From positions 1 to 64,000 of the forward strand of contig JBBQUN010000001.1 in the NCBI GenBank assembly GCA_038212405.1: a stretch of 64,000 nucleotides of DNA, written 5' to 3'. The number at the start of each line of letters is the position of its first letter. Position 1 is the first letter of the stretch. Positions 27,885-36,543 of this stretch are shown here, piece after piece. The position numbers and the translations under genes were made by a program. Below the pieces are notes generated by a model. It worked only from the letters and a program-made list of their open reading frames with translations. It did no database searches and had not been told where the DNA came from. The DNA is from JBBQUN01 sp038212405 (GTDB lineage: Bacteria > Actinomycetota > Acidimicrobiia > Acidimicrobiales > SZUA-35).

Positions 27885-28322
27885 ATGCAGGTCGCAGACA
27901 TCTTGGCGCGTAAGGGATCGTTGGTGGAGACGGTTCCGCCTGGGACAACCGTGCGCGACATCGTCGCCAAACTCAAGGAGCTCGGTATCGGTTCACTGAT
28001 CGTTTCTGTCAGCGGCACGACGATCGACGGCATTGTGTCCGAGCGAGACATCGTGGGTCGCCTCGATTCCGACGGTGGCGATCTTCTCGACCTAATGGTT
28101 GATCAGATCATGACCCGAGACGTGGTGACCTGTGGCCTTGCTGACCGCGCCGACGGACTGTTGACGATGATGACCAGCCGTCGTATCCGACACCTCCCGG
28201 TCATCGACAACGGCGTTCTCGCCGGGATCGTCAGCATCGGCGATGTGGTGAAGTGCCGCCTCGACGAGTTGGTCGAAGAAGCCAAGGCGCTCGAGGGGTA
28301 CATCCAGAACACCGGCTACTGA
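27885..28322 (+). CDS. two-CBS-domain protein
   Basis: A 145-residue cytosolic protein made of two CBS motifs, about 8-60 (TTVRDIVAKLKELGIGSLIV, DGIVSERDIV) and about 75-128 (MTSRRIRHLPVID, LAGIVSIGDVVK), forming one Bateman module. Such proteins bind AMP, ATP or S-adenosyl ligands and often regulate partner enzymes; this one has no attached effector domain. The ATG is preceded by AAGGGGGA, a good ribosome binding site. It resembles stress-linked stand-alone CBS proteins of actinobacteria, which are not metabolically assigned. Confidence 0.88.
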   Translation: MQVADILARKGSLVETVPPGTTVRDIVAKLKELGIGSLIVSVSGTTIDGIVSERDIVGRLDSDGGDLLDLMVDQIMTRDVVTCGLADRADGLLTMMTSRRIRHLPVIDNGVLAGIVSIGDVVKCRLDELVEEAKALEGYIQNTGY

Positions 28323-28366
28323 GCGCTGGTGGTGCAGCGAGGGGCAGGCGCCCCGGAACAGCGCAG

Positions 28367-29257
28367 TTACGCCTGGCGGTTGGCGATGCCGTTGATGGCA
28401 TCGGCGATCTGCGGCACGAGCGTCGGTGGGAGGTCGTGGCCCATCTGCGCCAGCACGAGCAGATCGGCATCGCGCACGGCTTCCGCTGTGGCGACAGCAC
28501 CAGACCAGTCGATCAATTCGTCGGCTCGGCCATGGATGACCAGGAACGGCAGATCGACTGACGCCAATCGTTCGGTGCGGTTGCCCGAAGCGAAGATTGC
28601 TGCCATTTGGAAGGCGGCGCCCAGCGGGTAGAAGCTGCGGTCGTAGCTGGCGGCGGTGCGAATGGCGGCCATTTCCCGGTCCCACAGCGGGCCGGCGATG
28701 GCTTTGCTGCCCTCGATGCCTTGGGCGATCATGGCGTCACGGCCTTCGGCCGGTGGTGCCAAGAGCGCACCCATCGCTTCCGGTGTTGCTTGTCCAACCG
28801 ACTGGTCACCAGTGGTGGACATGATCGAGGTGACCGAACGCAGCCGATCGGGATGCTCGATCGCCATGGTCTGCACGATCATTCCGCCCATGGAAGCACC
28901 AACGACATGCGCCGAGTCGATGCCGAGATGATCGAGCAAGCCAAGCGCGTCGTCGGACATGGTGGACAAGGTGTAGGGGGCTGCGCCGTCGACATCTTCG
29001 CCGGCCTGGACCCGGGCCATGACCGCCATGGGGTCGGGCGGATCGCCGGCGGTCTTCTCGGAGAGTCCGCAGTCACGGTTGTCGTGGCGAATCACGTAGA
29101 ACCCGCGATCACACAGCGCCTGCACGAGTGCATCGGGCCAAACAATCAGTTGCGCCGTGAACCCCATCACCAGGAGCAATGGCTCGTCGTCGGGATTCCC
29201 GCTGACTTCGTAGTAGAGGTCGATTCCATTGGCTCTTGCGATTGGCACGAGGGGCAT
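28367..29257 (-). CDS. alpha/beta hydrolase
   Basis: A 296-residue hydrolase: ANGIDLYYEVSG at the N-terminus, oxyanion stretch LLVMGFTAQ, HDNRDCGLSE, the nucleophile elbow VVGASMGGMI, IHGRADELID (catalytic Asp region) and AQMGHDLPP (catalytic His). The pattern matches TAP-like/aclacinomycin-methylesterase-type enzymes of actinobacteria. ATG 29257 begins exactly at the family-typical N-terminus; the frame is open to 29500 but that part overlaps the TetR gene. Its start lies 35 nt after the TetR stop, so it may be the last cistron of the operon running from 31263. Confidence 0.82.
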   Translation of the reverse strand: MPLVPIARANGIDLYYEVSGNPDDEPLLLVMGFTAQLIVWPDALVQALCDRGFYVIRHDNRDCGLSEKTAGDPPDPMAVMARVQAGEDVDGAAPYTLSTMSDDALGLLDHLGIDSAHVVGASMGGMIVQTMAIEHPDRLRSVTSIMSTTGDQSVGQATPEAMGALLAPPAEGRDAMIAQGIEGSKAIAGPLWDREMAAIRTAASYDRSFYPLGAAFQMAAIFASGNRTERLASVDLPFLVIHGRADELIDWSGAVATAEAVRDADLLVLAQMGHDLPPTLVPQIADAINGIANRQA

Positions 29258-29291
29258 CCTCGCATGCCATCTGGGGGAACACCAACAGGTG

Positions 29292-29915
29292 TCAGGGGTT
29301 GCCGAGACCGCGAAGGCCTCCCCAGGCCAGCGTGGCCATGTCGGCGGCCAGGGTGGCGGTGTCCACGCTGGCGTTGCTGGCATCGCTGTCGTTGCTGGCA
29401 TCGCTGTCGTTGACCAGCCAGTGTCGCACCATGCCCTCGGCCAGGCCGACCATGCCGTGAGCAAAAGCGATCCGGCGAGCACTCGACATGCCGGGGACAT
29501 CGATCAGGGCGGCAATCGATCGAGCAATCGACCCCTCGACTCGCTGGGTGATCATGACCCACTCGTCGTCCTCGCGGCTGGTGCCGGTGAAGAGCAATCG
29601 AAAGCCGTCGCCGTCGGATTCCACGAAGTCGAGGTAGGCGGCCAGGCCGTGCTCGACTTGCTCGCGAGGTGATCCGGCCGTGGCCGCAGCTTGGATCACG
29701 TCGTGTTCGAGCCGGTGGCCGACATCGTCGAGGACGGCGTGGAACAGATCTCGCTTCGACGCGAAATGTTGATAGAGCACCGGTTTGGTGACACCGGCCT
29801 CGGTGGCGACGTCGTTCATCGACGTCTCGTGGAAACCGCTGCGAGCAAACACTCGGCGAGCGGTATCGAGAAGCTGCTGGCGACGCTCGAGGGCAGGGAG
29901 GCGACCCGTGCTCAC
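29292..29915 (-). CDS. TetR/AcrR family transcriptional regulator
   Basis: A 207-residue repressor-type protein. The N-terminal helix-turn-helix (about 10-55) is canonical: RRQQLLDTARRVFARSGFHE, TSMNDVATEAGV and KPVLYQHFASKRDL. The C-terminal ligand-binding domain is typical in length; near its end the sequence NDSDASNDSDASNASVD is coded by a 15-bp tandem repeat, probably a recent expansion in a loop. The GTG at 29915 overlaps the stop of the preceding membrane-protein gene. It may control its own operon (glycosyltransferase, membrane protein) or the hydrolase downstream. Confidence 0.88.
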   Translation of the reverse strand: MSTGRLPALERRQQLLDTARRVFARSGFHETSMNDVATEAGVTKPVLYQHFASKRDLFHAVLDDVGHRLEHDVIQAAATAGSPREQVEHGLAAYLDFVESDGDGFRLLFTGTSREDDEWVMITQRVEGSIARSIAALIDVPGMSSARRIAFAHGMVGLAEGMVRHWLVNDSDASNDSDASNASVDTATLAADMATLAWGGLRGLGNP

Positions 29916-30172
29916 CACGAATCGTTGCGGTCGGCCCGATCTGCCGCCTTCACGCCGTACTTGAACACCAGCGCAGGGGCGAGGAGCATCGACCCCAGGA
30001 TCATGGCAACGATGATCACGATGACAGCCGGTTGTTTGAACCCGGTCATGTAGGAGGCAAAGAACACCACGCTGGCAAAGACGTAGAGGCCGCTTCCGAG
30101 TCGGATCCCCTTCGACACGAGGTCGGCGACCTTTGCTCGTTGCGCCCGAACCGGGTCCATCGGCTGATTCAT
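29912..30172 (-). CDS. small membrane protein, two predicted helices
   Basis: An 86-residue protein of no recognised family. It has a soluble N-terminus (about 1-25), two hydrophobic helices (about 28-46 and 48-70) joined by a short FKQP turn, and a charged tail. It is locked into a three-cistron unit: its ATG overlaps the glycosyltransferase stop (ATGA) and its stop overlaps the TetR start (GTGA), so its synthesis is tied to both. A role in the membrane linked to the glycosyltransferase or to signal sensing for TetR is possible but unproved. Confidence 0.75.
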   Translation of the reverse strand: MNQPMDPVRAQRAKVADLVSKGIRLGSGLYVFASVVFFASYMTGFKQPAVIVIIVAMILGSMLLAPALVFKYGVKAADRADRNDSW

Positions 30173-31263
30173 GGCCGCCAGCCTGCCTTGTCCAGCACGT
30201 ATTGCAACCGCTGTGTCGCTTCTTCGATACCCAATCGGTTCATCGCCACCGACTGATTGTGGTCCAAACGGGCAGGGTCAGGCGAGACCAGCTCACCCTT
30301 GGCGAACCCAACCACAGGCGAAGTCGACCAGTCGGCGCGAGCGTCGGGCGACGCCCTGTCGACGACTGGCCAATCGAAGACCGGCCAGTCGAAACCGAGG
30401 TCTCGTTGCTCGGCGGCGACCGGGTAGTTTCCGACCACGACGGGGGTGCGGTGGATTGCTGCCTCGACCGGGGGGTTGCCGAACCCCTCCCAGAGCGAAG
30501 GAAACGCAACCAGGTCAGCGGCGGCATAGAGCGCCGGGAGCGAGCGTGCGGGCCGGTGGATGACCCTCGTGGTGGCTCGCCCGAGCAGCTCGGCAAGCAC
30601 CGGTGCATAGTCTTCTTCAGCCGGGCCGGTGAGCCAGTAGGTGGCATCGAGCGACTCGGCCAGGGCGAGTGCCGCCGGCAGGTTCTTGCGTTCGATGGCT
30701 CGAACGGGGTGCACGATCAGGCGTTCGCCCTCAGCAACGGCGAGCCGTGCTCGCTCGTTCGCTCGCAGCCTGTCAGCGTTGGCAATCGGCGTGGTGTCGA
30801 ACGCGTTGTAGATGGTGGTCGCCTCGATATTGCGCTGCCGCATCTCCAATTCGGTGAGCCGATTGATGGTGACATGTCGCCAGGCCGGATCGGTGGAGGG
30901 CAGCTCGGTGATCGACGCGAATCGCTCGCGCTGCCAGGGTGGATCGTGGTGGTGGAGGAGCGCTGGGCGCCCGGCGAGCACCGAGGCGGCGACCCTGCTC
31001 GCCGTCACGTGCATGGGAATCGTGAGCAGATTCTCGACAACCACCAGATCACAATCGTCGAGCGCTGCCTCCAACTCCGAAGGGGTTGGCGCTTCGCTGG
31101 CGCCAATTGCCAAGCCGGGAACGCGGCGATCGACGGGTCCGCTGCCGGCAACCGTCACCGTCTCCCAGCCAAGCGAGGTGAACATCGCCCGCCATTGATC
31201 AGCGACGATCGAAACGCCGTCGGAGCCACCCAGTCGGAACGAGAGAAATGCGCAGCGACCCAT
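30169..31263 (-). CDS. glycosyltransferase family 4-like protein
   Basis: A 364-residue GT-B glycosyltransferase. The N-terminal Rossmann half starts CAFLSFRLGGSDGVS; the C-terminal half has HPVRAIERKNLPAALALAE, a phosphate-binding region, and the sugar-nucleotide motif FPSLWEGFGNPPVEAA with the E-x7-E pattern. It transfers a sugar from an NDP or GDP donor to an unknown acceptor in the cytosol. ATG 31263 is preceded by a -10-like TACGGT; the frame is open upstream but crosses into the divergent hydrolase gene. The divergent GH63-like gene 57 bp away suggests a linked sugar metabolism. Confidence 0.8.
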   Translation of the reverse strand: MGRCAFLSFRLGGSDGVSIVADQWRAMFTSLGWETVTVAGSGPVDRRVPGLAIGASEAPTPSELEAALDDCDLVVVENLLTIPMHVTASRVAASVLAGRPALLHHHDPPWQRERFASITELPSTDPAWRHVTINRLTELEMRQRNIEATTIYNAFDTTPIANADRLRANERARLAVAEGERLIVHPVRAIERKNLPAALALAESLDATYWLTGPAEEDYAPVLAELLGRATTRVIHRPARSLPALYAAADLVAFPSLWEGFGNPPVEAAIHRTPVVVGNYPVAAEQRDLGFDWPVFDWPVVDRASPDARADWSTSPVVGFAKGELVSPDPARLDHNQSVAMNRLGIEEATQRLQYVLDKAGWRP

Positions 31264-31271
31264 CGACGGTG

Positions 31272-31277
31272 ACCGTA
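31272..31277 (-). promoter_or_regulatory. -10 element of glycosyltransferase gene (leaderless)
   Basis: Minus-strand TACGGT ends 8 nt before the ATG at 31263, inside the 57-bp divergent spacer. Confidence 0.45.
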
Positions 31278-31307
31278 CCCAACCAGCGATTGCACGCCTC
31301 CGCCCAA

Positions 31308-31313
31308 TAGCGT
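31308..31313 (+). promoter_or_regulatory. -10 element of GH63-like gene (leaderless)
   Basis: TAGCGT ends 7 nt before the GTG at 31321. The two divergent promoters share 57 bp and must overlap in their upstream elements. Confidence 0.45.
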
Positions 31314-31320
31314 CGAATCC

Positions 31321-32445
31321 GTGGGAGTCGATCGGGCAGTCGTGCAGGCAATGATGGAATCGGCGTGGCGAGACGAAGGCTTCTGCGTACCGAACTCGAA
31401 CGTCTATCCGTTCCAATGGCTTTGGGATTCGTGCTTCCATTCGCTGGTGTGGGCCGAGCTCGGCGACCCTCGGGCCCTGACCGAGCTCCGATCGGCGCTC
31501 GCCAACCAAGACCCGGTGACCGGGTTCGTTCCCCACCTGACGTACTGGGCCATTCCTGACCACCACGCATCGTTCTGGGGGCGGTCGCTCACCTCGTCGA
31601 TCACCCAACCCCCGATGTATGGGCACGCACTCGCCCAACTGGTCGAGCGGGGCTATGCGGTCGACGACGATCTCCTTGACCGAGCCCAACGGGGGCTGCA
31701 CCACCTACTCGGTCGGCGGCGCGACGGCGAGGTGTTGATCCCGGTCCTGCATCCGTGGGAAACAGGGTGTGACGATTCGGCGCGTTGGGATGCCTGGGTT
31801 GGCAACGTTGGCGACGCGAGCCGCTGGGAGCGTGCCAGGTGGAAAGCGATCAAGGGCGAGCTCGTCGCCGATCTGGTGGTCGATGACGCTGGATTCGCTG
31901 TCGACTCAGCGTCGTTTCGTGTGCCGTCGTGCGGATTCAATGCACTCGTTGCCTGGAACATTGCCGAACTCGATCGCATCGGCGCGGCCGATGCATCGTT
32001 GCTGATGGGGGAGCAGGAGCTGCGATCTGGGCTCGAGGCTCGCTGGGACCCCACCCTGGCAACCTGGACCGATCCGACCTCGAGCGGTACTACGAGAACG
32101 GCCGACGCCCTCCTCTGCCTGCTCGTCGACCCCCGCCCCGAGGCATTTGCAGCGTTGCTCGATCCGATGGCCTTTGCCGGACCGTACGGCATTCGTGGCG
32201 TGCACGCTGGTGAAACGACCTACGATCCGGGCACCTACTGGCGAGGGCCGTCGTGGCCGCAGCTCGACTATCTGCTGTTGCTCGCAATGCGGGCTGCGGG
32301 CGTTGACGATACGGCGCTGGCTGAGTGCTGTGTTGCCGGAGCCGTTGCGTCGGGTTGGGCCGAATACTGGAACGCTGAATCCGGAGTCGGTGGGGGTGCT
32401 ATTCCCCAAACCTGGACTGCGCTCGCGTTGCTCTTCGACCGTTAG
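31321..32445 (+). CDS. GH63-like glycoside hydrolase (glucosyl-/mannosylglycerate hydrolase type)
   Basis: A 374-residue (alpha/alpha)6-toroid protein. Signatures shared with bacterial GH63/MGH1-type hydrolases are WLWDSCFHSLVWAELGD near the N-terminus, HPWETGCDDSARWD (catalytic region), and YWRGPSWPQLDYLLL with GAIPQTW at the end. These enzymes release glucose or mannose from glucosylglycerate or mannosylglycerate, compatible solutes in actinobacteria. The assignment to a specific solute is inference. GTG 31321 fits the leaderless pattern. The stop codon overlaps the convergent DUF5317 stop (TTAG at 32442-32445). Confidence 0.72.
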   Translation: MGVDRAVVQAMMESAWRDEGFCVPNSNVYPFQWLWDSCFHSLVWAELGDPRALTELRSALANQDPVTGFVPHLTYWAIPDHHASFWGRSLTSSITQPPMYGHALAQLVERGYAVDDDLLDRAQRGLHHLLGRRRDGEVLIPVLHPWETGCDDSARWDAWVGNVGDASRWERARWKAIKGELVADLVVDDAGFAVDSASFRVPSCGFNALVAWNIAELDRIGAADASLLMGEQELRSGLEARWDPTLATWTDPTSSGTTRTADALLCLLVDPRPEAFAALLDPMAFAGPYGIRGVHAGETTYDPGTYWRGPSWPQLDYLLLLAMRAAGVDDTALAECCVAGAVASGWAEYWNAESGVGGGAIPQTWTALALLFDR

Positions 32446-33242
32446 GCCTTGGCGTCGGAGCCACCAACGAGATCGTCGAGGTCGATCGGGTCATCGTCGA
32501 AATCGGGGATCGAGGCAAACAGTGCATCGCTCACTTCGGTGCTGGCTGTTGGGGTCAGGCCCTCCGGTGCGACTCCGGTAGGGACGACGACCACGACGGC
32601 TTCACGAAGATCGATGTCGTCGAATTCCTCGGGTTCGATCACCGCGTCAGGACCGAGACCGGGGAGTCCAGCCCCTGGGTTCGCCGTCGATCGATCGTCG
32701 CCGAAGAGGTCATCGGCCGTGATGCCCGTGGTCCGACCATCGAGCACGACGTTCATGGCGATCACGAGCAGACCGGCCAACATGATCAGGTCGCCGAACG
32801 AGATCGGCGTGTTGAGCACCGGCGTTGGTACGACATCGCCCAGGAACGACAGCGAGGACTCATCGGACTCGATTCGCCAGAGACCGGTCGCCGCCGGATT
32901 GACCGTGACGTCGTTGCCGAAGGCGGTGAGTGCATCGAAGCTGACGGGGATGTAGCCGTTCACGACCAGCACGGCCATGTTGAGGGTGACCCCGATCCCG
33001 GCGATCGCAGCGCCGGCGATGTGGACGTTGCGCATTGCTCCGACGATCAGGCACAGCAGCCCAGCAGTGACGATGATGGCCCTGCCCGGGAGATCGAACG
33101 ACTCGCCGACGGTTTGGAGCACGACGCCGGCGACCAGGAACGGCCACGCTGCCACTCGGTTCTTGAGCACTGCTTCGAGACTGCCGCCGCGCAGAAAACC
33201 GATGAGCAGTCCGATACCAATTGCGAGGGGTGTCAGCACCAT
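32442..33242 (-). CDS. DUF5317 family membrane protein
   Basis: A 266-residue protein. The first about 170 residues hold five or six hydrophobic helices with the family's conserved loops: GIGLLIGFLRGG at the start, VVNGYIPVSFDAL in the middle, and TPISFGDLIMLAG. The C-terminal 90 residues are acidic and without hydrophobic segments, probably disordered in the cytosol. Function unknown; I know the family mainly from actinobacteria. GGAG lies 8 nt before the ATG. The gene is convergent with the GH63-like gene and shares overlapping stop codons with it. Confidence 0.75.
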   Translation of the reverse strand: MVLTPLAIGIGLLIGFLRGGSLEAVLKNRVAAWPFLVAGVVLQTVGESFDLPGRAIIVTAGLLCLIVGAMRNVHIAGAAIAGIGVTLNMAVLVVNGYIPVSFDALTAFGNDVTVNPAATGLWRIESDESSLSFLGDVVPTPVLNTPISFGDLIMLAGLLVIAMNVVLDGRTTGITADDLFGDDRSTANPGAGLPGLGPDAVIEPEEFDDIDLREAVVVVVPTGVAPEGLTPTASTEVSDALFASIPDFDDDPIDLDDLVGGSDAKA

Positions 33243-33336
33243 GCCAGTTTCTCCAGTCCAGACCGGAGCATAGTCATCAGCGTCGACGATGACCCTCTTG
33301 CCTCACCCAGCAAAATTCTCCACCGAACAGGCCGCG

Positions 33337-33355
33337 CCGGCGGTGTTGACGCCGG
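33337..33355 (-). terminator. GC-rich stem-loop after the septum-formation gene
   Basis: CCGGCG and CGCCGG pair around a 7-nt loop, about 30 nt past the minus-strand stop at 33387. No U-tract is visible, so the role is inferred from position. Confidence 0.35.
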
Positions 33356-33386
33356 TCGAAGGCCACTGCCGAGACGGACAGAGGCC

Positions 33387-34019
33387 TCAGGTTGCAGGCT
33401 CACTCACCAGGCACACCACCCGCCGGTCGTCGAGGCCCCAGAGGCCCTCGGTTGGTACGAATTCGGCCGCGACACGCAGCGAGGTCGCGTAGTCCTCGGC
33501 GAACTGCTCGGTGAAGCGCTGGAGGCAGATTCGAGTAGCTGCTCGTCTGATCGTTCGGTCGCCTGGATACTCGGCCGACGCGTCGCCGGGGCAGGGCTGA
33601 GCGGTGAGATCATCATCGAAGTCGGGGTGCGGTCCGAGACAAAAGGCCGCGTACACGGTGCCGTCGTTGTTCTCGCCACAGTCGACAACGGCAACGATGG
33701 TGGGTCGCGGTGTCGTGGTCGGCGCGGCAACGGTCGGTGGCACCGTTGGTTCGGTCGCCTGCGTGACCTGGCCCTCGATGGTGGTCGTGGTTGCCTCGGG
33801 CAGAATCTCCGATGGCGGTGGAAGATCGGCGTAGCACTGACCTTCGGCCAGCTCGAGATTGCCGATCAGGGCCAAGATCGGGGCGGGGATCGTGGTGGTC
33901 GAAGCGGTCGTCGTCGAGCTGCCGGCATCGACCGAGCCTTCACCGTTGGAGGAATCCGACGAGCACGCGACCGCGATGAGGGTTGCGGCGACAACAGCGA
34001 GGGCACGGTGAATGATCAC
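33387..34019 (-). CDS. septum formation family lipoprotein
   Basis: A 210-residue exported protein. A short signal peptide ends in a lipobox-like AVACSSD, and a Ser/Thr-rich linker follows. The C-terminal domain has the Cys/His pattern of the actinobacterial septum-formation domain: AEGQCY, VVDCGENNDG, CLGPHPDF, RICLQRF and a final WGLDDRRVVCLV. The family is linked to cell division in corynebacteria; the role here is unproved. GTG 34019 begins 2 nt after the class E sortase stop, so the two are co-transcribed. Confidence 0.72.
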   Translation of the reverse strand: MIIHRALAVVAATLIAVACSSDSSNGEGSVDAGSSTTTASTTTIPAPILALIGNLELAEGQCYADLPPPSEILPEATTTTIEGQVTQATEPTVPPTVAAPTTTPRPTIVAVVDCGENNDGTVYAAFCLGPHPDFDDDLTAQPCPGDASAEYPGDRTIRRAATRICLQRFTEQFAEDYATSLRVAAEFVPTEGLWGLDDRRVVCLVSEPAT

Positions 34020-34021
34020 GA

Positions 34022-35065
34022 TCAAAGCGCAGGCAGCAGCTTGTCGAGATGGCTGAAGCATCCCCACAGTACGTAGAGGAAGACGGGGGTGATCAGCACG
34101 TAGGCGGGGAGTCGTTGCCAGGCCCGTCCGAAGAGATAGCCGGCCAGTGCGACGAGGGCAGCAGCGGCGCCCCACAACACCGTTGGCAAGGTCTCCTCGG
34201 TGTTCCAGCCGAGCGACTCGGTGAGGACGTTCTCCTCGGCAAGGTCGAGGGTCGACTCGTCGGTCGCCTCGCTAGCTACGTCCTCATCGGGGATGGCCTC
34301 GATCGGTACCGCGGTGGTGGAGGGGAGCTCGGGGGCCGGGGCCGAAACCAGCTTCGCCGAGACGATGATGCGCTGTGCTGCTGAATACTTTGGATGGCAG
34401 GCGGTGAGGGTCAGGCGATTGTCGCCCTGGTCATCGACCACCTCGACCGCTGAGTCATCGACGATGAAGTACCCGACCTCGTTTCCGTCGGCATCGGCTT
34501 GGGGCAGGACCTCGTAGTAGTACGTGCCATACAGGGTCTCGACCACGATCTGATCGCCGGGCTGGACCAGATCGAGGTCGCCGAACGGGGCGCCGTAGGT
34601 GGTGCGGTGGCCGGCGATCGCGGTATTGCCGGCCTGGCCCGGGAACGGCGTGCTCGGGTACATCCCCGGTCCTTCACGTAGGTCGCCGCGACGCGTACCG
34701 AACACGATGTGCTTGTCGACCCCGATCGAGGGGATGGCGATGTTGCCCATGACCTCGCCTTGTTCGGGAATGAGCTCATCGCCCAATTCGGCGATGATCT
34801 CGGGAGCCAGCGAGGGGGGCGGGGCGATGGTGGTGGTGTCACCAGGCACCGTTGCGGGCGGTGTGGTGGTCGTCGAATCGTTGCCGGTGATGTCTGCGAT
34901 GGCGGCCTGCCGCTCGGAGAACTCGTCGCCGAGTGCGTTCTGGTTGCGAGCTTCCTGGAGGTTGGTGCCCCACAGCTGGAACGCAGCAAATGACAGCACG
35001 ATGAGGCCGAGGGCGATGAGCGTGCGGCCGATTCCGCCGACGATGGATGCAGTGCGCTGGTTCAT
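34022..35065 (-). CDS. class E sortase
   Basis: A 347-residue membrane transpeptidase. An N-terminal helix (about 12-32) is followed by an acidic and Thr/Pro-rich spacer and the sortase barrel: IPSIGVDKHIVFGT, AGHRTTYGAPFGDL with the catalytic His, and TLTACHPKYSAAQR with the catalytic Cys and a downstream Arg. Two further helices lie at the C-terminus (about 285-340). Class E enzymes attach surface proteins to peptidoglycan in high-GC Gram-positives, usually at LAXTG-type signals. No substrate with such a signal is nearby. The septum-formation lipoprotein gene follows after 2 nt. Confidence 0.88.
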   Translation of the reverse strand: MNQRTASIVGGIGRTLIALGLIVLSFAAFQLWGTNLQEARNQNALGDEFSERQAAIADITGNDSTTTTPPATVPGDTTTIAPPPSLAPEIIAELGDELIPEQGEVMGNIAIPSIGVDKHIVFGTRRGDLREGPGMYPSTPFPGQAGNTAIAGHRTTYGAPFGDLDLVQPGDQIVVETLYGTYYYEVLPQADADGNEVGYFIVDDSAVEVVDDQGDNRLTLTACHPKYSAAQRIIVSAKLVSAPAPELPSTTAVPIEAIPDEDVASEATDESTLDLAEENVLTESLGWNTEETLPTVLWGAAAALVALAGYLFGRAWQRLPAYVLITPVFLYVLWGCFSHLDKLLPAL

Positions 35066-35159
35066 GAGTTCAGGGGAAGGGGCACCGGGGTCGACGATGG
35101 GTGCCGGGACAGGCTAGAGCGCGCGGCGTAGGGAACGGGGTCATGGCCTCGATCGGCCC

Positions 35160-35165
35160 TATCGT
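35160..35165 (+). promoter_or_regulatory. -10 element of the ccm operon (leaderless ccmA)
   Basis: TATCGT ends 8 nt before the GTG start of ccmA; this is probably the promoter of the whole ccmABCDEFGHI unit. Confidence 0.5.
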
Positions 35166-35173
35166 GAGCGACC

Positions 35174-35848
35174 GTGCTCGAGTCGTCTCCTTCACCGGTT
35201 GTGCAGCTGACCGGCGCCGTGTCACTGCTCGGTCGTTTCCCTGCATTGGCCGGTGCCGATCTGGCGATCGATGCCGGCGAGATCGCCCTCCTCGAGGGCC
35301 CGAACGGCGCTGGCAAGTCCACGCTGCTGCGACTGTGTGCCGGTCTAGCCCCACTGAACCAGGGCAGTGGCGCGGTCTTGGGGCACGACTTGTCTCGCCG
35401 GGTTGCTCGCCGAGCGCTGCGGCGCGAGGTCGGACTCTTGTCGCATGCCACCGCACTCTATGACGAGCTGACCGTCGAACAGAACGTCGTGTTCTGGTCG
35501 AAGGCGAACGGCACGATCGTCGCCGATGTCGAGCCGGCGATGCAAGCCCTGGGACTCGCCGGTCGGCTCCGGACGGTACCCGTTTCTGGACTCTCCGCCG
35601 GTCAGCGACGACGAACGTCCATGGCCATCCTGGTCTGTCGGCGGCCGCGTCTGTGGCTACTCGACGAACCACACGCCGGACTCGACGCTGCGGGTCGAGA
35701 CCTGATCGACGATCTGATTCGCCGCGCCGTGACGGCTGGAGCCACGGTCATGCTCGCCTCGCATGAGGCCGATCGGGCAAATGACCTTGCAACCATGCAC
35801 GTCTCGGTGGTTGGCGGGCACACCAGCGTCGAGGGCCGATCATGCTGA
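35174..35848 (+). CDS. ccmA: heme exporter ATP-binding protein CcmA
   Basis: A 224-residue ABC ATPase: Walker A GPNGAGKST, signature LSAGQRRRTS, Walker B LWLLDEPHAGLD and the switch His in LASHEAD. Together with CcmB and CcmC it drives release of heme-loaded CcmE in System I cytochrome c maturation, on the cytosolic face of the membrane. It is the first gene of the operon; its stop overlaps the ccmB start by 7 nt. Assignment rests on its position before ccmB as well as on sequence. Confidence 0.92.
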   Translation: MLESSPSPVVQLTGAVSLLGRFPALAGADLAIDAGEIALLEGPNGAGKSTLLRLCAGLAPLNQGSGAVLGHDLSRRVARRALRREVGLLSHATALYDELTVEQNVVFWSKANGTIVADVEPAMQALGLAGRLRTVPVSGLSAGQRRRTSMAILVCRRPRLWLLDEPHAGLDAAGRDLIDDLIRRAVTAGATVMLASHEADRANDLATMHVSVVGGHTSVEGRSC

Positions 35849-36543
35849 GCGACGCCCTGTTGGTCGCCCGCAAGGACCTGCTCATCGAGATGCGCTCGAA
35901 GGTGCTCACCACGCAGCTTCTGCCTTTCGGGATGATCGTGCTGATCCTGTTCGGTTTCGGTCTGTCGCCCGACCGAACCGTTCCGACCGGCGTCGCAAAC
36001 GAGAGCCGACCGCTGCTCGCACAGGTCGCTCCTGGACTGTTCTGGCTGGCTGTGTTCTTCTCGGCCCTCCTCGCCTTCAGCCGGGCGTTTGCCATCGAGG
36101 CAAGCGACGGCAACCTCGACGCCCTTCGGCTCACCGGTCTCGACCCGGCGGGGATCTTTCTCGGCAAGGCGGCAGCGATCGCCCTCGAACTCTTCGTGCT
36201 CGAGATCGTGCTCGGTGCCGGCTCGTTCTTGCTCTATGCGCCCGAACTCAACGACCCGATTCTGCTCGCCGTGACGGTTGTCTCGACCACGCTCGCCGTT
36301 GCCCTTGCAGGTACGCTCTACGCAGCGCTGGCCTCGGGTATGCGGGTGCGTGACACCCTCGTTCCGCTGCTCGCCTTGCCTGCGCTGTCGCCGGTCCTGC
36401 TCGGCGCATCCGTTGCAACCGAAGCCGCGCTGTTCGGCCCCAGTTCTGACGGGTGGATGTGGGCCGGCCTGCTCGGTGCTTTCGCCCTCCTTTACACGGG
36501 TGCGGGAATCCTGGCTTTCGGACGAGTGCTGGAGGAATCGTGA
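35842..36543 (+). CDS. ccmB: heme exporter membrane protein CcmB
   Basis: A 233-residue protein with six hydrophobic helices, the membrane partner of CcmA. It begins with the typical cytosolic ARKDLLIEMRSK segment and contains FFSALLAFSRAFAIE after the second helix. It starts inside ccmA and its stop overlaps the ccmC start (GTGA at 36540-36543), so the three cistrons are translated together. Confidence 0.9.
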   Translation: MLSDALLVARKDLLIEMRSKVLTTQLLPFGMIVLILFGFGLSPDRTVPTGVANESRPLLAQVAPGLFWLAVFFSALLAFSRAFAIEASDGNLDALRLTGLDPAGIFLGKAAAIALELFVLEIVLGAGSFLLYAPELNDPILLAVTVVSTTLAVALAGTLYAALASGMRVRDTLVPLLALPALSPVLLGASVATEAALFGPSSDGWMWAGLLGAFALLYTGAGILAFGRVLEES

